A stretch of 64,000 bases of DNA. It comes from Brachybacterium sp. Z12. GTDB lineage: Bacteria > Actinomycetota > Actinomycetes > Actinomycetales > Dermabacteraceae. Positions 39,525-49,451 of the stretch are shown here, piece by piece (within the stretch, counting starts at the first letter, position 1; every line of letters starts with the position of its first letter). Made by a program: the position numbers and the translations under genes. Below the pieces are notes generated by a model. That model was not told where the DNA came from. It saw nothing but the letters and a program-made list of their open reading frames with translations, and did not search any database. The stretch is taken from assembly GCF_014400405.1 (NCBI RefSeq), contig NZ_CP060496.1, positions 1,178,001 through 1,242,000 on the forward strand, written 5' to 3'.

Positions 39525-40007
39525 ATGACACCGATGACATCCCGCCGTGGAGCCGCGACGCTCGGCGTCGATGCGCGCTCTCTTCGACTGCGCCTTGCCC
39601 GGCTCGACCAGGATCAGGCGGACCTCGAGCGGGCCCGTGATCTCTGGCAGCAGGGGAGCGAGCTGCGCCTGGTCGATCCTCGCGAGGCCTTCGAGCTCGT
39701 GCACCGCGCCGCCCTGCGCGGTGCCGGTGTGCTGGTGGCCCGCGCGAACCGTGAACGTCGCCGTGCGCTGCCGCTGAACGTCTGGACGGCGCTGGAGCGC
39801 CTGGGAGGCGAGGACGCCGAACGCGCGGGGATGCTCGCGCCGCTCGTGGCGGAACGGATGCGGCTGGACCGTGACGGATCCGCCCTCCCGGAGCCGGCGC
39901 TGCTGGAGCAGCACCTCGAGGAGACCGCGGCGCACCTCACGCAGATCTCCCAGCGCCTGCTCGAGGATCTTCCCGCGCATGTCACACACCCCGCAGCGAC
40001 CGGGTGA
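39525..40007 (+). CDS. SAV_6107-type HEPN domain protein
   Basis: 160-residue helical protein. ELRLVDPREAFELVHRAALR and GAGVLVARANRERR correspond to the two-helix core of the SAV_6107-like HEPN family. The start ATG 39525 follows GGAGGAGGAG. It lies 57 bases before dinB, the position where this family is commonly found in Actinobacteria. HEPN proteins are often RNases or nucleotide-binding proteins, but the RxxxxxH catalytic motif is not obvious, so no activity is assigned. Confidence 0.75.
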   Translation: MTPMTSRRGAATLGVDARSLRLRLARLDQDQADLERARDLWQQGSELRLVDPREAFELVHRAALRGAGVLVARANRERRRALPLNVWTALERLGGEDAERAGMLAPLVAERMRLDRDGSALPEPALLEQHLEETAAHLTQISQRLLEDLPAHVTHPAATG

Positions 40008-40064
40008 AGGCGACCGTGGGGCGCGGCGGCGCCCGGGTACAGTGCGTTCACGAGGGAGGTGCCG

Positions 40065-41331
40065 ATGGGCGTGCATGTCGAGGGGGAGCCTCGCGAGGAG
40101 ATCCCCGGGATCCTGCACCTGGACATGGACGCCTTCTTCGCCTCCGTCGAGGTGCGTGACGACCCGCGCCTGCAGGGGCTCCCCGTCGTGGTCGGCGGCG
40201 CCGGGGCAAGGGGCGTGGTGGCGGCGGCCAGCTACCCCGCCCGCACCCGCGGCATCCGCTCCGCGATGCCGATGGCCACGGCTCGCAGACTGGCTCCCGA
40301 TCTGGTGATCGTCCCGCCCAGGATCGACCAGTACCGCAGGGTCTCTTCCCAGGTGATGGACCTGCTGGGCACCGTCGTCGCGGACTTCGAGCAGATCAGC
40401 GTCGACGAGGCCTTCCTCGATGTGCGCGGGGCCCGGCGCCTGTTCGGTGAGCCGGGGAGATCGCGGATCTGCTCCGCCGGCGGATCCGGGAGGAGCTCGG
40501 GCTGCCCAGCTCGGTCGGTGGCTCGGTCTCCCGCGCTGTCGCGAAGATCGCCTCCGCGCAGGCGAAGCCCGACGGGATGCTCATCGTCCCAGCCGCACGC
40601 ACGGCCGAGTTCCTCGCCCCGCTGCCGGTCGCCGCGATCTCAGGGGTGGGCCCGAAGGCGCAGGCCGCACTCGAACGGATCGGGGTGCGCACGATCGGCC
40701 AGCTCCGGGACATTCCGCCGACCACGCTCACCCGCGCGCTGGGCCCACGGGCGCCCGAGGTCGCCGCCCTCGCCGCCGGCACCGACCGCACGGGTCTCGG
40801 GCAGCGCACCAGGACCGCTCGCTGGGCACCGAGCGCACCTGGGACGAGGACCTCACTGACGGTGACGAGGTGCGTCGGCGCATCACCGTGATGGCCGATG
40901 ACGTCGCCCGCCAGCTGCGGCGAGGAGGGTTCGCGGCCCGGACGGTGGTGCTCAAGCTCCGCGCCCCGGACGGCACCACGATCACCCGCTCGTCGACCTT
41001 CGACCTGCCGACGGCCAGCGGCGAGAGGCTCCGCGAGCAGGTGGTCACCCTCTGGGAGCGAGAGCGGGACACCATGCGTCGGATCCGTCTGGCCGGCGTG
41101 CGGGCGACGCATCTGGAAACGGCCACCGGCCTCCCTCGGCAGTCGGAGCTGACCGCCCGGTCGGCCGGATGGCACGACCTCGAAGCCGCGATGGACCAGG
41201 CGGTGGAGAAGTTCGGTGCCCGCAGCCTCGGGCGCGGCTCGACCCTCGGATCATCGCCCGACGGGGCCCAGCGCACCACGCGGGAGCCCGATGGGGAGGG
41301 TGTCGGAGGGGTCGATCCGCGCCGTTCGTGA
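40065..41331 (+). CDS. dinB: DNA polymerase IV (Y family); two frameshifts
   Basis: Error-prone translesion polymerase of about 422 residues. Palm-domain motifs are LHLDMDAFFASVEV (about residues 15-28) and SVDEAFLDV, providing the metal-binding acidic residues; ISGVGPKAQAALERIG is the HhH thumb element. ATG 40065 follows GAGGGAGG. Breaks: G run 40454-40457 (G5 written as G4; repair gives GEIADLLRRRIREELGLP) and near 40809 (CCC written as CC; repair gives RTQDRSLGTERTW). No beta-clamp motif is obvious at the C-terminus. No SOS box is visible upstream. Confidence 0.92.
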
Positions 41332-41379
41332 GCGCCTGTCACGGGGCGGTTCTGTGATGCGATGCCCGGAGTGTTCCCA

Positions 41380-41410
41380 TTACCCAGGAACACGCTCTAA
41401 ACTGGGTTAA
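41380..41410. promoter_or_regulatory. Inverted repeat over the DUF3040 promoter
   Basis: TTACCCAG (41380-41387) and CTGGGTTAA (41402-41410) form an inverted repeat with a one-base bulge, and TAAACT (about 41398-41403), a good -10, sits in its right arm. This looks like an operator; the binding protein is unknown. Confidence 0.42.
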
Positions 41411-41490
41411 TCGCCGACGAGGGCCAAGAGTTCTCGCGCGGTGGACGGGGCGCCGACCGGCGCGAGAGGACGGGGACAAGGAGCGGGACC

Positions 41491-41895
41491 ATGCCGCTGT
41501 CTGAACACGAGCAGAAGATGCTCGACGAGATGGAGCGTCAGCTCTTCGCTGACGATCCACGTCTCGCGCGAGCTTTCGCACCGAAGGCGCCGCCGCGCCG
41601 CAACGGCAATGGCCGTCGGATCCTCATCGGGCTGGGAGCCGTGGTCGTCGGCCTCGGAGTGCTGGTCCTCGCGGTCAGCCTCCCTGCCGTATGGCTCGGC
41701 GTGATCGCCTTCATCGGCATGCTGGCCGGCGCGGTCTACGCGGTCACCGCGCCCAGCGGCCCCGCTGACGGAGAGGACTCCCCGGGTGGCGGGGGCGGCG
41801 GTTCCGGCCCGGCCTCCTCCGGCGGGGACGGCAACTTCATGCGCAAGATGGAAGAGCGCTGGGAGAAGCGCGCGGGCGACGACCCCCGCCTCTGA
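41491..41895 (+). CDS. DUF3040 membrane protein
   Basis: 134 residues. MPLSEHEQKMLDEMERQLFADDPRLA is the nearly invariant start of DUF3040; the 20-residue core identifies it. Two membrane segments follow (about residues 47-67 and 70-88), then a Gly/Ser linker and a basic C-terminus. These small proteins often lie just upstream of mraZ in Actinobacteria; function unknown. A terminator follows. Confidence 0.9.
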   Translation: MPLSEHEQKMLDEMERQLFADDPRLARAFAPKAPPRRNGNGRRILIGLGAVVVGLGVLVLAVSLPAVWLGVIAFIGMLAGAVYAVTAPSGPADGEDSPGGGGGGSGPASSGGDGNFMRKMEERWEKRAGDDPRL

Positions 41896-41940
41896 CCTCC
41901 TTCCGCCTCAGCGCGCGGTGCCACTGCGCACACGTACACC

Positions 41941-41970
41941 GATGCCCCGGCTCTGATGAGCCGGGGCATC
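41941..41970 (+). terminator. Hairpin terminator after the DUF3040 gene
   Basis: Perfect 13-bp stem (41941-41953 with 41958-41970) and loop TGAT. Confidence 0.9.
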
Positions 41971-42334
41971 GTCGTGTTCGGGGGCGGTGCGCCGCGCGGA
42001 GGTGACGCGGTGACCGCTCGGTCGCACCGGGGCGAGGGCTGCGCGGATGCGCCCTCGACGTGCCTTCCCACCGCATGACCCACTTCATTCCCCACATCGC
42101 TCCACCGCAGCCCTCCCCGGCCCTCCACCGTGACCCACTGTCGCTCTCTCCACGCCCCTCGACGCTCTGGCCTGCGCGTTCGCTCTGTGCGGCGAGGGAG
42201 GCTCTCGCTGCTCCCACTCCGCAGAAGACGCTTCCGACGCTCCGGGCGGAAAATTCCCCCCACCCCGCCCCACCTTCCTGACCTGCAGGTTCTCGAGGTG
42301 TCTTCAAGAGATCTCGCGCATATGGGGCATCTGG

Positions 42335-42359
42335 TGGGGACTAGTGGGGTAAAGTGGAG
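42335..42359 (+). promoter_or_regulatory. MraZ-box array (TGGGG repeats) in the mraZ promoter
   Basis: TGGGG at 42335-42339 and 42345-42349, then TGGAG at 42355-42359, repeat with exact 10-bp periodicity, the pattern bound by MraZ. The -10 candidate TAAAGT (42350-42355) lies within the array, so MraZ binding would repress its own promoter. Confidence 0.75.
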
Positions 42360-42417
42360 CGCGTAGGGAGGAGATGGGTTCCAGAACGTGAGGTTCGGTG
42401 AGTGAAGGAGGGCGTGG

Positions 42418-42849
42418 ATGTTCCTCGGCACCTTCACGCCCAAGCTCGACGACAAGGGACGCCTGATCTTTCCTGCGAAGTTCCGTGACGAGCTCGCCTC
42501 GGGACTGGTCATGACTCGTGGACAGGAGCACTGCATCGCCGTGTACCCGCTCATGGAGTTCCGCCAGAAGCTCGAGGAGGCCCGTCGGGCGCCCACCACC
42601 GACAAGCGCACCCGCGATTACCTGCGAGTGCTGCTCTCCGGCGCGGAGGACGTCATTCCGGACAAGCAGGGCCGCATCACCATCCCGGGCCATCTGCGCA
42701 ACTACGCAGACCTGGATCGGGAGTGCGCCGTCATCGGCGCATTGGATCGGCTCGAGATCTGGTCGCTCCCGGCATGGGAGACCTACCTCGAGCAGAAGGA
42801 GGAAGGCTTCGCCGAAACCTCCGAGGAGGTGATCCCCGGCCTGTTCTGA
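42418..42849 (+). CDS. mraZ: Transcriptional regulator MraZ
   Basis: Complete 143-residue DNA-binding protein with two SpoVT-AbrB domains: [19 protein letters not shown] (about residues 6-24) and [19 protein letters not shown] (about 79-97), each with the DxxGR signature. It heads the dcw cluster and represses it by binding TGGGN repeats. ATG 42418 follows AAGGAGGG. No frameshift. Confidence 0.98.
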   Translation: MFLGTFTPKLDDKGRLIFPAKFRDELASGLVMTRGQEHCIAVYPLMEFRQKLEEARRAPTTDKRTRDYLRVLLSGAEDVIPDKQGRITIPGHLRNYADLDRECAVIGALDRLEIWSLPAWETYLEQKEEGFAETSEEVIPGLF

Positions 42850-42867
42850 GCCCGACACGGAACGCTT

Positions 42868-42953
42868 CCGTCCTGTGAGACCTCTCGTCGTTCCCGCCCC
42901 GATGCAACTTCCCCGGCGGCGGGTCGGGAACGACGAGGAATCTGGCAGGACGG
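42868..42953 (+). ncRNA. Long structured RNA between mraZ and rsmH (candidate mraW RNA motif)
   Basis: Two nested perfect inverted repeats: outer CCGTCCTG (42868-42875) with CAGGACGG (42946-42953), inner 13-bp CTCGTCGTTCCCG (42883-42895) with CGGGAACGACGAG (42925-42937), around an apical loop containing GATGCAACTTCCCCGG. A conserved actinobacterial RNA motif named mraW is known from the 5' leader of mraW (rsmH) operons. Position and size fit. It may adjust expression of the downstream division genes relative to mraZ. Confidence 0.65.
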
Positions 42954-43042
42954 CACCGCGGAGAAGCCGCGGAGTCGGGCGGGGTCGAAAGACCCGGACC
43001 GCCGCACACATCACCACAGCAAGAACCCAGGGGAGGGGTGAC

Positions 43043-44040
43043 ATGGACCAGACGCACAGCGACCGGCCGGCAGAACAGCGGCACGTCCCTGTCCTCCTCG
43101 ACACCTCCGTCGAGCTGCTCGCACCCGCGCTGCAGGAGCCGGGCGCGATCCACGTCGACGCGACGCTCGGCATGGGAGGCCACGCCACCGCCGTCCTCCA
43201 GGCGGCGCCGCACGCGCACCTCGTCGGCATCGACCGCGATCCCCAGGCGCTCGAGCTCGCCCGTGAGCGGCTCGATCGCGCCGGCGTGGGCGAGCGGGCC
43301 ACCCTGGTGCACGCCACCTACGACGAGATCCCCGAGGTGCTCGAGGAGCTCGGGCTGCCCGGAGCGCACGGCGTGATGATGGACCTGGGGCTGTCCAGCT
43401 TCCAGATCGACACCGCTGACCGTGGCTTCTCGTACGCGGTCGATGCGCCGTTGGACATGCGCATGGACACCTCCTCCGACGGCCCCACCGCCGCGGATCT
43501 CCTGCGAGACCTCTCCGAGGCGGAGATCGCCCGTCTCCTGCGGGACCTCGGGGACGAGCGATTCGCCAAGCGGATCGCCCGCAGGATCGTCGAGCAGCGT
43601 GAGACCGCACCTCTGACCCGCAGCGGCGAGCTGGTCGAACTGCTCGAGCGCGCGCGATCCCGGCCGCGTCCAAGGCGAGCGGCGGGCACCCCGCCAAGCG
43701 CACCTTCCAGGCTCTGCGGATCGCCGTCAACGAGGAGCTCGAGATCCTCGCCTCCGCCATCGAGTCCGCGCTCGACTGCCTCCACGTCGGCGGCCGGATC
43801 GTGGTGGAGTCCTACCACTCCGGCGAGGACCGACTGGTCAAGACGGCGTTCACCCGCCGCACCCGCTCGACCGCTCCGCCCGGCCTGCCGGTCGAGCTGG
43901 AGGAGCACCGGCCGTCCTTCACCCCGCTCGTGCGCGGCGCCCTCCAGGCCGACGACACCGAGCGAGGCACCAACTCCCGGGCGGCCTCGGTCCGCCTGCG
44001 AGCCCTGACCCGTACCCGAGACGCTGAGAGAGCACACTGA
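43043..44040 (+). CDS. rsmH: 16S rRNA (cytosine(1402)-N(4))-methyltransferase RsmH; one frameshift
   Basis: About 332 residues. [13 protein letters not shown] (about residues 14-26), the SAM loop [22 protein letters not shown] and [14 protein letters not shown] are the family blocks. ATG 43043 follows GGGGAGGGGTG. The frame breaks near 43652 (one base missing in a GC repeat); repair reads [20 protein letters not shown], the conserved central segment. ftsL begins one base after its stop. Confidence 0.94.
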
Positions 44041-44041
44041 G

Positions 44042-44557
44042 ATGGCAAGCACCACCGCCGTTCATGCGCCCGCGATCCGCCCTGTCCGCGGGGCCAGTCA
44101 CTCCGCCGCACGCCCGCGGCTCACCGTCGTCGCCGCGCCGAAGGCCGCCGGCAGCTCGATGCCGTTCACGATGCTGTGCACGCTCATCGTCGCCGCGACC
44201 CTCTCCGCGCTGCTCTACCTGAACATCCAGATGTCCGACGCGAGTTACGAGATCACCCGGCTGCAGGGCCAGTCCCAGCGGCTCACCGAGGAGGGCCAGG
44301 CGCTCGCCGAGGCCAACGAACGCCTCGGCACACCCCAGGAGCTCGAACGCCAGGCGCGCGAGATCGGGATGGTCCCGGTCACGGATCCGGCATATATCGA
44401 CCTCGACACGGGCCAGATCATCGGAGAGACGTCCCCGACGGCGCAGACTGAGAGTAATCCGGAGCTCGCGGAGGTGCCCGCCGATGTCGCGGTGCCCCCG
44501 GCTCAGATCTATGACCAGCCCACCGCCTACCACGGCATGGGCAACGAAGGGGACTGA
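44042..44557 (+). CDS. ftsL: Cell division protein FtsL
   Basis: 171-residue single-pass membrane protein. The N-terminal about 38 residues are cytoplasmic, a membrane segment spans about 41-62, then a heptad-like coiled coil (SYEITRLQGQSQRLTEEGQ) as in FtsL/DivIC; an acidic disordered tail follows. It links FtsQ and the FtsW-FtsI synthase at the septum. Assigned from topology and its fixed position between rsmH and ftsI, since FtsL sequence is poorly conserved. Confidence 0.88.
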   Translation: MASTTAVHAPAIRPVRGASHSAARPRLTVVAAPKAAGSSMPFTMLCTLIVAATLSALLYLNIQMSDASYEITRLQGQSQRLTEEGQALAEANERLGTPQELERQAREIGMVPVTDPAYIDLDTGQIIGETSPTAQTESNPELAEVPADVAVPPAQIYDQPTAYHGMGNEGD

Positions 44558-44559
44558 GG

Positions 44560-46385
44560 ATGACCTCACCGCGAAGGAACGGCAGGAAGACGACCACCCG
44601 CTCCGCGGGCGGTTCTCCTTCTCCCCGAACCGGCGGTGCGTGCGTGCAAGGATCCCGCAGTCCCGGCTGGGGGAGCCCTCCCATCGGCACCGGCTGCTCA
44701 TCTGCCTGATCATGATCGGCGTCCTCGCCCTGTCCGGCCGCCTGGTGTGGGTGCAGGGTCTCGACGCCAGCGCCCGCGCTGAGGAGGCGGTCGCCCAGCG
44801 CACCGTCACCCGCACCATCCCCGCTCTGCGCGGAGAGATCACCGACCGCAACGGGACGGCACTGGCCAGCTCCGTGCAGCGATACGACCTCTGGGTCAAT
44901 CAGCAGCAGGTCGACGGCTATCTCGCGAACTCGAAGACTGCTGAGGTCACAGGCATCGAGGCCGCCGCCGCTGACCTCGCCCCGGTGCTCGGCTGGTCCG
45001 TCTCGAAGACCGAGGAGGCGCTCACCGGTGACGCGGGCTTCTCCTACCTGCGCAAGAACGTCGAGCCCGAGGTGCGGGACGCCGCGATGGCGCTGAAGAT
45101 CCCGGGCATCGGCTCGGACCCGGTGGCCGAGCGCATCTACCCGGCCGGCTCCGTGGGCGGCAACATCCTCGGCTTCGTCGGCGACGATGGCACCGCCCTG
45201 GCCGGCACCGAGCTCTCCTTCGACGAGGAGCTGCGCGGCACGGACGGCAAGACCACCTACGAGCGCGGTGCGCAGGGACAGATCATCCCCACCGGGAAGC
45301 AGGAGACCACCGCTGCAGTGGACGGCAGCGACGTCGTGCTCACCATCGACCGCGACCTCCAGTGGAAGTCGCAGCAGATCGTCGCGGGAGCCGTCGAACA
45401 GCTGGGCGCCGCCGGCGGCAGCGCCGTGGTCTACAACGCGAAGACCGGCGAGGTCCTCTCGCTCGCGGAGTACCCCAGCTATGACCCCAACGATCCGGGC
45501 GCCGCAGAGGAGCAGGACCGCGGCAATCGCTCGATCTCCAGCGTGTTCGAGCCGGGCTCGACGGGCAAGCTTTTCACTCTGGCGGCGGCGCTCGAGGAGG
45601 GCACCGTCACCCCCGAGACGGAGTATGAGATCCCGTACGAGATGTGGTTCGACGGCCACCGGGTCAAGGATTCGCGCTACCACCCCGATCAGCAGCTGAC
45701 CCTCGCCGGAGTGCTGAAGAACAGCTCGAACGTGGGCACGGTGCAGATCTCCGAGACCCTCGCCCCGGAGGTCCGCCACGACTACCTCAAGGCCTTCGGC
45801 CTCGGCGAGCGGACGGGTGTGGAGCTGCCCGGTGAATCCTCGGGCCTGGTCCATCCGGCGGCGGACTGGACCGGTCGCACCCGCTACACCACCTCCTTCG
45901 GTCAGGGGTACAGCGTGAACGCCCTGCAGATGGTCTCCGCGGTGGGGACCTTCGCCAACGACGGGGTGCGGGTCCAGCCCTCTCTGATCGCCGGCACCCG
46001 CCAGGCCGACGGTTCCGTGCGCTCCCTCGGTGAGCCCGAGAGCACACGCGTGGTCTCCAGCGGGACCGCCGAGACCATGCTGCAGCTGATGGACAACTCG
46101 GTCGAGGACGGCAACTCCTCGGCGAGCGTCACCGGCTATGCGGTCGCCGGCAAGTCCGGCACCGCTCAGGTCGGGGACGGCACCTACACGGCCTCCTTCA
46201 TCGGCTTCGCCCCCGCGGACGATCCGGAGATCGTGGTCGGCGTGTTCCTCTTCGGCCTGAACACCTTCATCTCCGGCAGCAGGTCGGCCGGCCCCGCCTT
46301 CTCCGAGCTGACGACCTTCGCCCTGCAGAACCAGGGCATCGCCCCGACCGGAGAGCCCGGTCGGGAACTCGAGAACGAGTGGTGA
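44560..46385 (+). CDS. ftsI: Peptidoglycan D,D-transpeptidase FtsI (PBP3); probable N-terminal frameshift
   Basis: Septal class B penicillin-binding protein of about 608 residues. One membrane segment follows a basic N-terminus; the pedestal domain begins [20 protein letters not shown]. Active-site motifs are STGK (Ser nucleophile, near residue 332), SSN and KSGTA. ATG 44560 overlaps the ftsL end, but its frame moves one base off the main frame between about 44600 and 44645, probably one missing base near the GTGCGTGCGTGC repeat. GTG 44640 in the main frame is an alternative start. Confidence 0.92.
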
Positions 46386-46393
46386 GCCCCCAG

Positions 46394-47975
46394 ATGACCC
46401 AGCTCCTCGAGCCTGTGCCCGAACCTGCCCGTCCGCGTCACCCCCAGGGCGCGACGGCGGCGGATCTCGCCCGTGCTCTCGGAGCACCGGTGCCCGACTC
46501 CGAGCTCACGCTGCACGGCGTCACCCTCGACTCCCGTGCGGTGGAGCCCGGGGATCTCTGGTGCGCGCTGCCGGGAGCCAACGCCCACGGCGCACAGTTC
46601 GCCGCCCAGGCCGCACGTCAGGGCGCCGCGATGGCGCTCACCGATCCCGCCGGCCGTGCCCGCTGCGAGGCCGAGGGCCTGGCGGTGCTCGAGGTGGACG
46701 ATCCACGCACGGCCACGGCGACCGCTGCGGCCCTGGTCCACGGCCTCCCTGCCACGAAGCTGGCCATGCTGGGCGTGACCGGCACGAACGGCAAGACCTC
46801 GATCACCACCGTCATCACCCGCACCCTGCACGCCCTCGGCGTCGCCGCCGGCTCCGTCGGCACCAGCGGCACCGGATACCGGGACGGCCAGGGCGCGGAG
46901 CACGCGATCGGGACCGTCCGCACCACTCCCGAGGCGCCCGAGCTGCACGGGCTGCTCGCCCGGATGGTCGAGGACGAGGTGGCGGTGGTCTCGATGGAGG
47001 TCTCCAGCCACGCCCTCGTGCTGCATCGGGCGGACGAGGTCGTCTTCGACGTCGTCTGCTTCACCAACCTCACTCAGGACCACCTCGACTTCCACGGCAC
47101 GATGGAGGCCTACTACGAGGCCAAGCGGACCCTCTTCACCCGGCCCATGCCCGACGCGGGATCGTCTGCGTCGATGACGAGTGGGGGCGCCGCCTGGCCC
47201 GTGAGGCCGAGATCCCGGTGATCACCTACGCGACCCGCCCGGGCGTGGACGCGGACCACCGTGCCCGCGACATCCGGCCCGCCGACTACGGCTCCGTCTT
47301 CACCGTCGACGGGCCCGAGGGGCCCCGCACCCTGTACGCGGCCCTGCCGGGCAGGCATTACGTCGCCAACACACTCGCCGCCGAACTGCTGCTGGGGGCC
47401 CTCGGACACTCCGGTCCGGACGTGGCCCGCGCCCTCGGCGAGGCCGGCACCGTCCCCGGACGGATGGAGCCCGTGGCACATGCGCCCCGCCGCGGCGTGG
47501 TCGACTACTCGCACACCCCGGACGCGCTCGAACAGGCCCTCGACACTCTGCGAGCGATCCCGGGAACCGGGCGCCTGCTGGTGGTGATGGGGGCCGGGGA
47601 GACCGCGACCGCACCAAGCGGCCACATATGGGAGAGGTCGCCGCGCGTCTCGCGGACGTGGTCATCGTCACGGACGACAACCCCCGGACCGAGGACCCCG
47701 CCTCGATCCGCGAACAGGTGCTCGCAGGCATCCCGGAAGACACGAAAGCCCAGGTCCATGACGTGGGAGGCCGGGGAGAGGCGATCGCGCTGGCGGCTTC
47801 CTTGGCCGACGTGTCCGACACCATCCTCGTTGCGGGCAAGGGAGCCGAGACCGGACAGCAGATCGGCGGTATCGTCCAGCCGTTCGATGACCGCCTCCGG
47901 TTGCGGGATGCACTCCGAGGTGCGCCGACGGCGCGAACGGGCACCGACGCCGACCACACGGACGAAGGACGCTGA
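46394..47975 (+). CDS. murE: UDP-N-acetylmuramoyl-tripeptide synthetase MurE; two frameshifts
   Basis: Adds the third residue of the stem peptide, meso-diaminopimelate if this organism has the usual chemistry for its dap genes. ATP-binding loop [10 protein letters not shown] (about residues 133-142), [10 protein letters not shown], and the C-terminal [11 protein letters not shown] block. ATG 46394 is preferred; GTG 46379 and 46382 overlap the ftsI stop. Breaks: G run 47158-47160 (one G missing; repair reads [12 protein letters not shown]) and G run 47596-47599 (G5 written as G4; repair reads [15 protein letters not shown], a MurE hallmark). Repaired length about 527. Confidence 0.94.
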
Positions 47976-47978
47976 AGC

Positions 47979-49451
47979 ATGCTCCAGATCACGGCACGGG
48001 AGATCGCCGCTCTCACGGACGGCGCACTCGTGGGAGGCGCGACCGGCGACGAGCTCGTCACCGGGACCGCGCAGATCGACTCCCGCGAGGTCGGCCCCGG
48101 TGATCTCTTCGCCGCCTTCCTCGGAGAGAGCGTCGACGGCCATGACTTCCTCGCCGCCGCGCAGACCTCCGGTGCGGCGATCACTCTGGTCACCGAGGAC
48201 CGCGGGGTCCCCGCGGTGCAGGTCGACGACGTGCAGCGAGCGCTGTCCGTCCTCGCCCGCGAGCAGCTGGGCAGGGCCCGCCGGGAGAACGCCGAGCTGG
48301 TGGTCCTCGCGATCACCGGAAGCGCGGGCAAGACCGGCACCAAGGACCTGCTGGGCACGATCCTCGGCGCGCACGGCCCCACCGTCGCACCCGCCGGGAG
48401 CTTCAACAACGAGCTGGGCCTGCCGCTGACCGTGCTGCGCATCAGCGCCGAGACCCGCTACCTGGTGCTCGAGATGGGTGCGCGCGGCATCGGCCACATC
48501 GCTGCGCTGACCACGATCGCCCGCCCCGACATCTCCGTCGTGCTCAACGTCGGCTCCGCCCACATCGGCGAGTTCGGCAGCATCGACGCGATCGCCCAGG
48601 CCAAGGGCGAACTGGTCGAGGCGCTCGCTCCGGAGGGGCGCGCCATCCTCCACGCCGAGGACCGGCTCGTCGCCGCCATGGCACAGCGCTCACCCGCCCC
48701 GGTCACCTCCTGGGGCTTCACCGACGGCGACGTCCGCGGTGCGGATCTCACCCTCGACGAGCGGGCACGCGTCCGCTTCGACCTGGTCGTCCCCGAGGGC
48801 CTGACCACGCTGCGCGGTGAGCCGGTCGCCCCCGGACGCTTCGGGGTCCACCCCTCCCTGCTCGGCGAGCATCAGGCGGCGAACGTGCTCGCGGCGCTGA
48901 CGGCCGCCCTCGCCGCCGGGGTCGATCCGGCAGGCGCCGCGGCGGCCCTCGAGGGCGCGACCCTCGCCTCTGCGCAGCGCATGCAGGCGCTCGAGGCCGG
49001 CGGGGTCCTCGTCATCGACGACGCCTACAACGCCAACCCGGACTCGATGCGGCAGGCGCTCAAGACCCTCGCCCATCTCGGCCGCACGCACCGCACCATC
49101 GCCGTGATCGGCGAGATGCTGGAGCTGGGGCCGGACAGCGTGCGCCTGCACGACGAGATCGGCCGCCTCGCGGTGCGCCTGAACATCGGTCAGCTGTACT
49201 CGGTCGGAGACGGTGCGGCGCCGATCCACCACGGGGCGTGCCTCGAGGGCAGCTTCGGTGGGGAGTCCGAATACCTCGACACCGTCGAGGAGGCGCTCGC
49301 TGTGCTAGAACGTACGGTGCAGCCCGGGGACGCCGTGCTGCTGAAGTCCTCCCGCGACGCGGGCCTGCGACGCATCGCAGGACCCTTGGTCGAGCACCTG
49401 GCACGGCGCGGCGGACTCGACGGGACGACGCAGAACGGAGACGACCAGTGA
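47979..49451 (+). CDS. murF: UDP-N-acetylmuramoyl-tripeptide--D-alanyl-D-alanine ligase MurF
   Basis: Complete 490-residue Mur ligase adding D-Ala-D-Ala. N-terminal uracil-binding domain (DSREVGPGDLFAAF), ATP loop ITGSAGKTGTKD (about residues 111-122), EMGARGIGHI, and the C-terminal block IDDAYNANPDSMRQAL. It begins three bases after murE and its stop overlaps the mraY GTG start (GTGA). No frameshift. Confidence 0.97.
   Translation: MLQITAREIAALTDGALVGGATGDELVTGTAQIDSREVGPGDLFAAFLGESVDGHDFLAAAQTSGAAITLVTEDRGVPAVQVDDVQRALSVLAREQLGRARRENAELVVLAITGSAGKTGTKDLLGTILGAHGPTVAPAGSFNNELGLPLTVLRISAETRYLVLEMGARGIGHIAALTTIARPDISVVLNVGSAHIGEFGSIDAIAQAKGELVEALAPEGRAILHAEDRLVAAMAQRSPAPVTSWGFTDGDVRGADLTLDERARVRFDLVVPEGLTTLRGEPVAPGRFGVHPSLLGEHQAANVLAALTAALAAGVDPAGAAAALEGATLASAQRMQALEAGGVLVIDDAYNANPDSMRQALKTLAHLGRTHRTIAVIGEMLELGPDSVRLHDEIGRLAVRLNIGQLYSVGDGAAPIHHGACLEGSFGGESEYLDTVEEALAVLERTVQPGDAVLLKSSRDAGLRRIAGPLVEHLARRGGLDGTTQNGDDQ

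Larger units (their letters stand above)
41896..42417. other. Intergenic region before mraZ
   Basis: 522 bases without a convincing gene. It holds the DUF3040 terminator (41941-41970), a markedly pyrimidine-rich stretch on the plus strand (about 42060-42290), two CCCCA copies 10 bp apart at 42258-42272, and the MraZ-type repeat array with a TAAAGT -10 at 42350-42355. Confidence 0.6.

Noticed and set aside
44636-44648. GTGCGTGCGTGC micro-repeat in ftsI (similar one near 11386) as a phase-variation switch
   Set aside because: The tract is too short for slipped-strand switching and the gene is essential; an indel error nearby is more likely.
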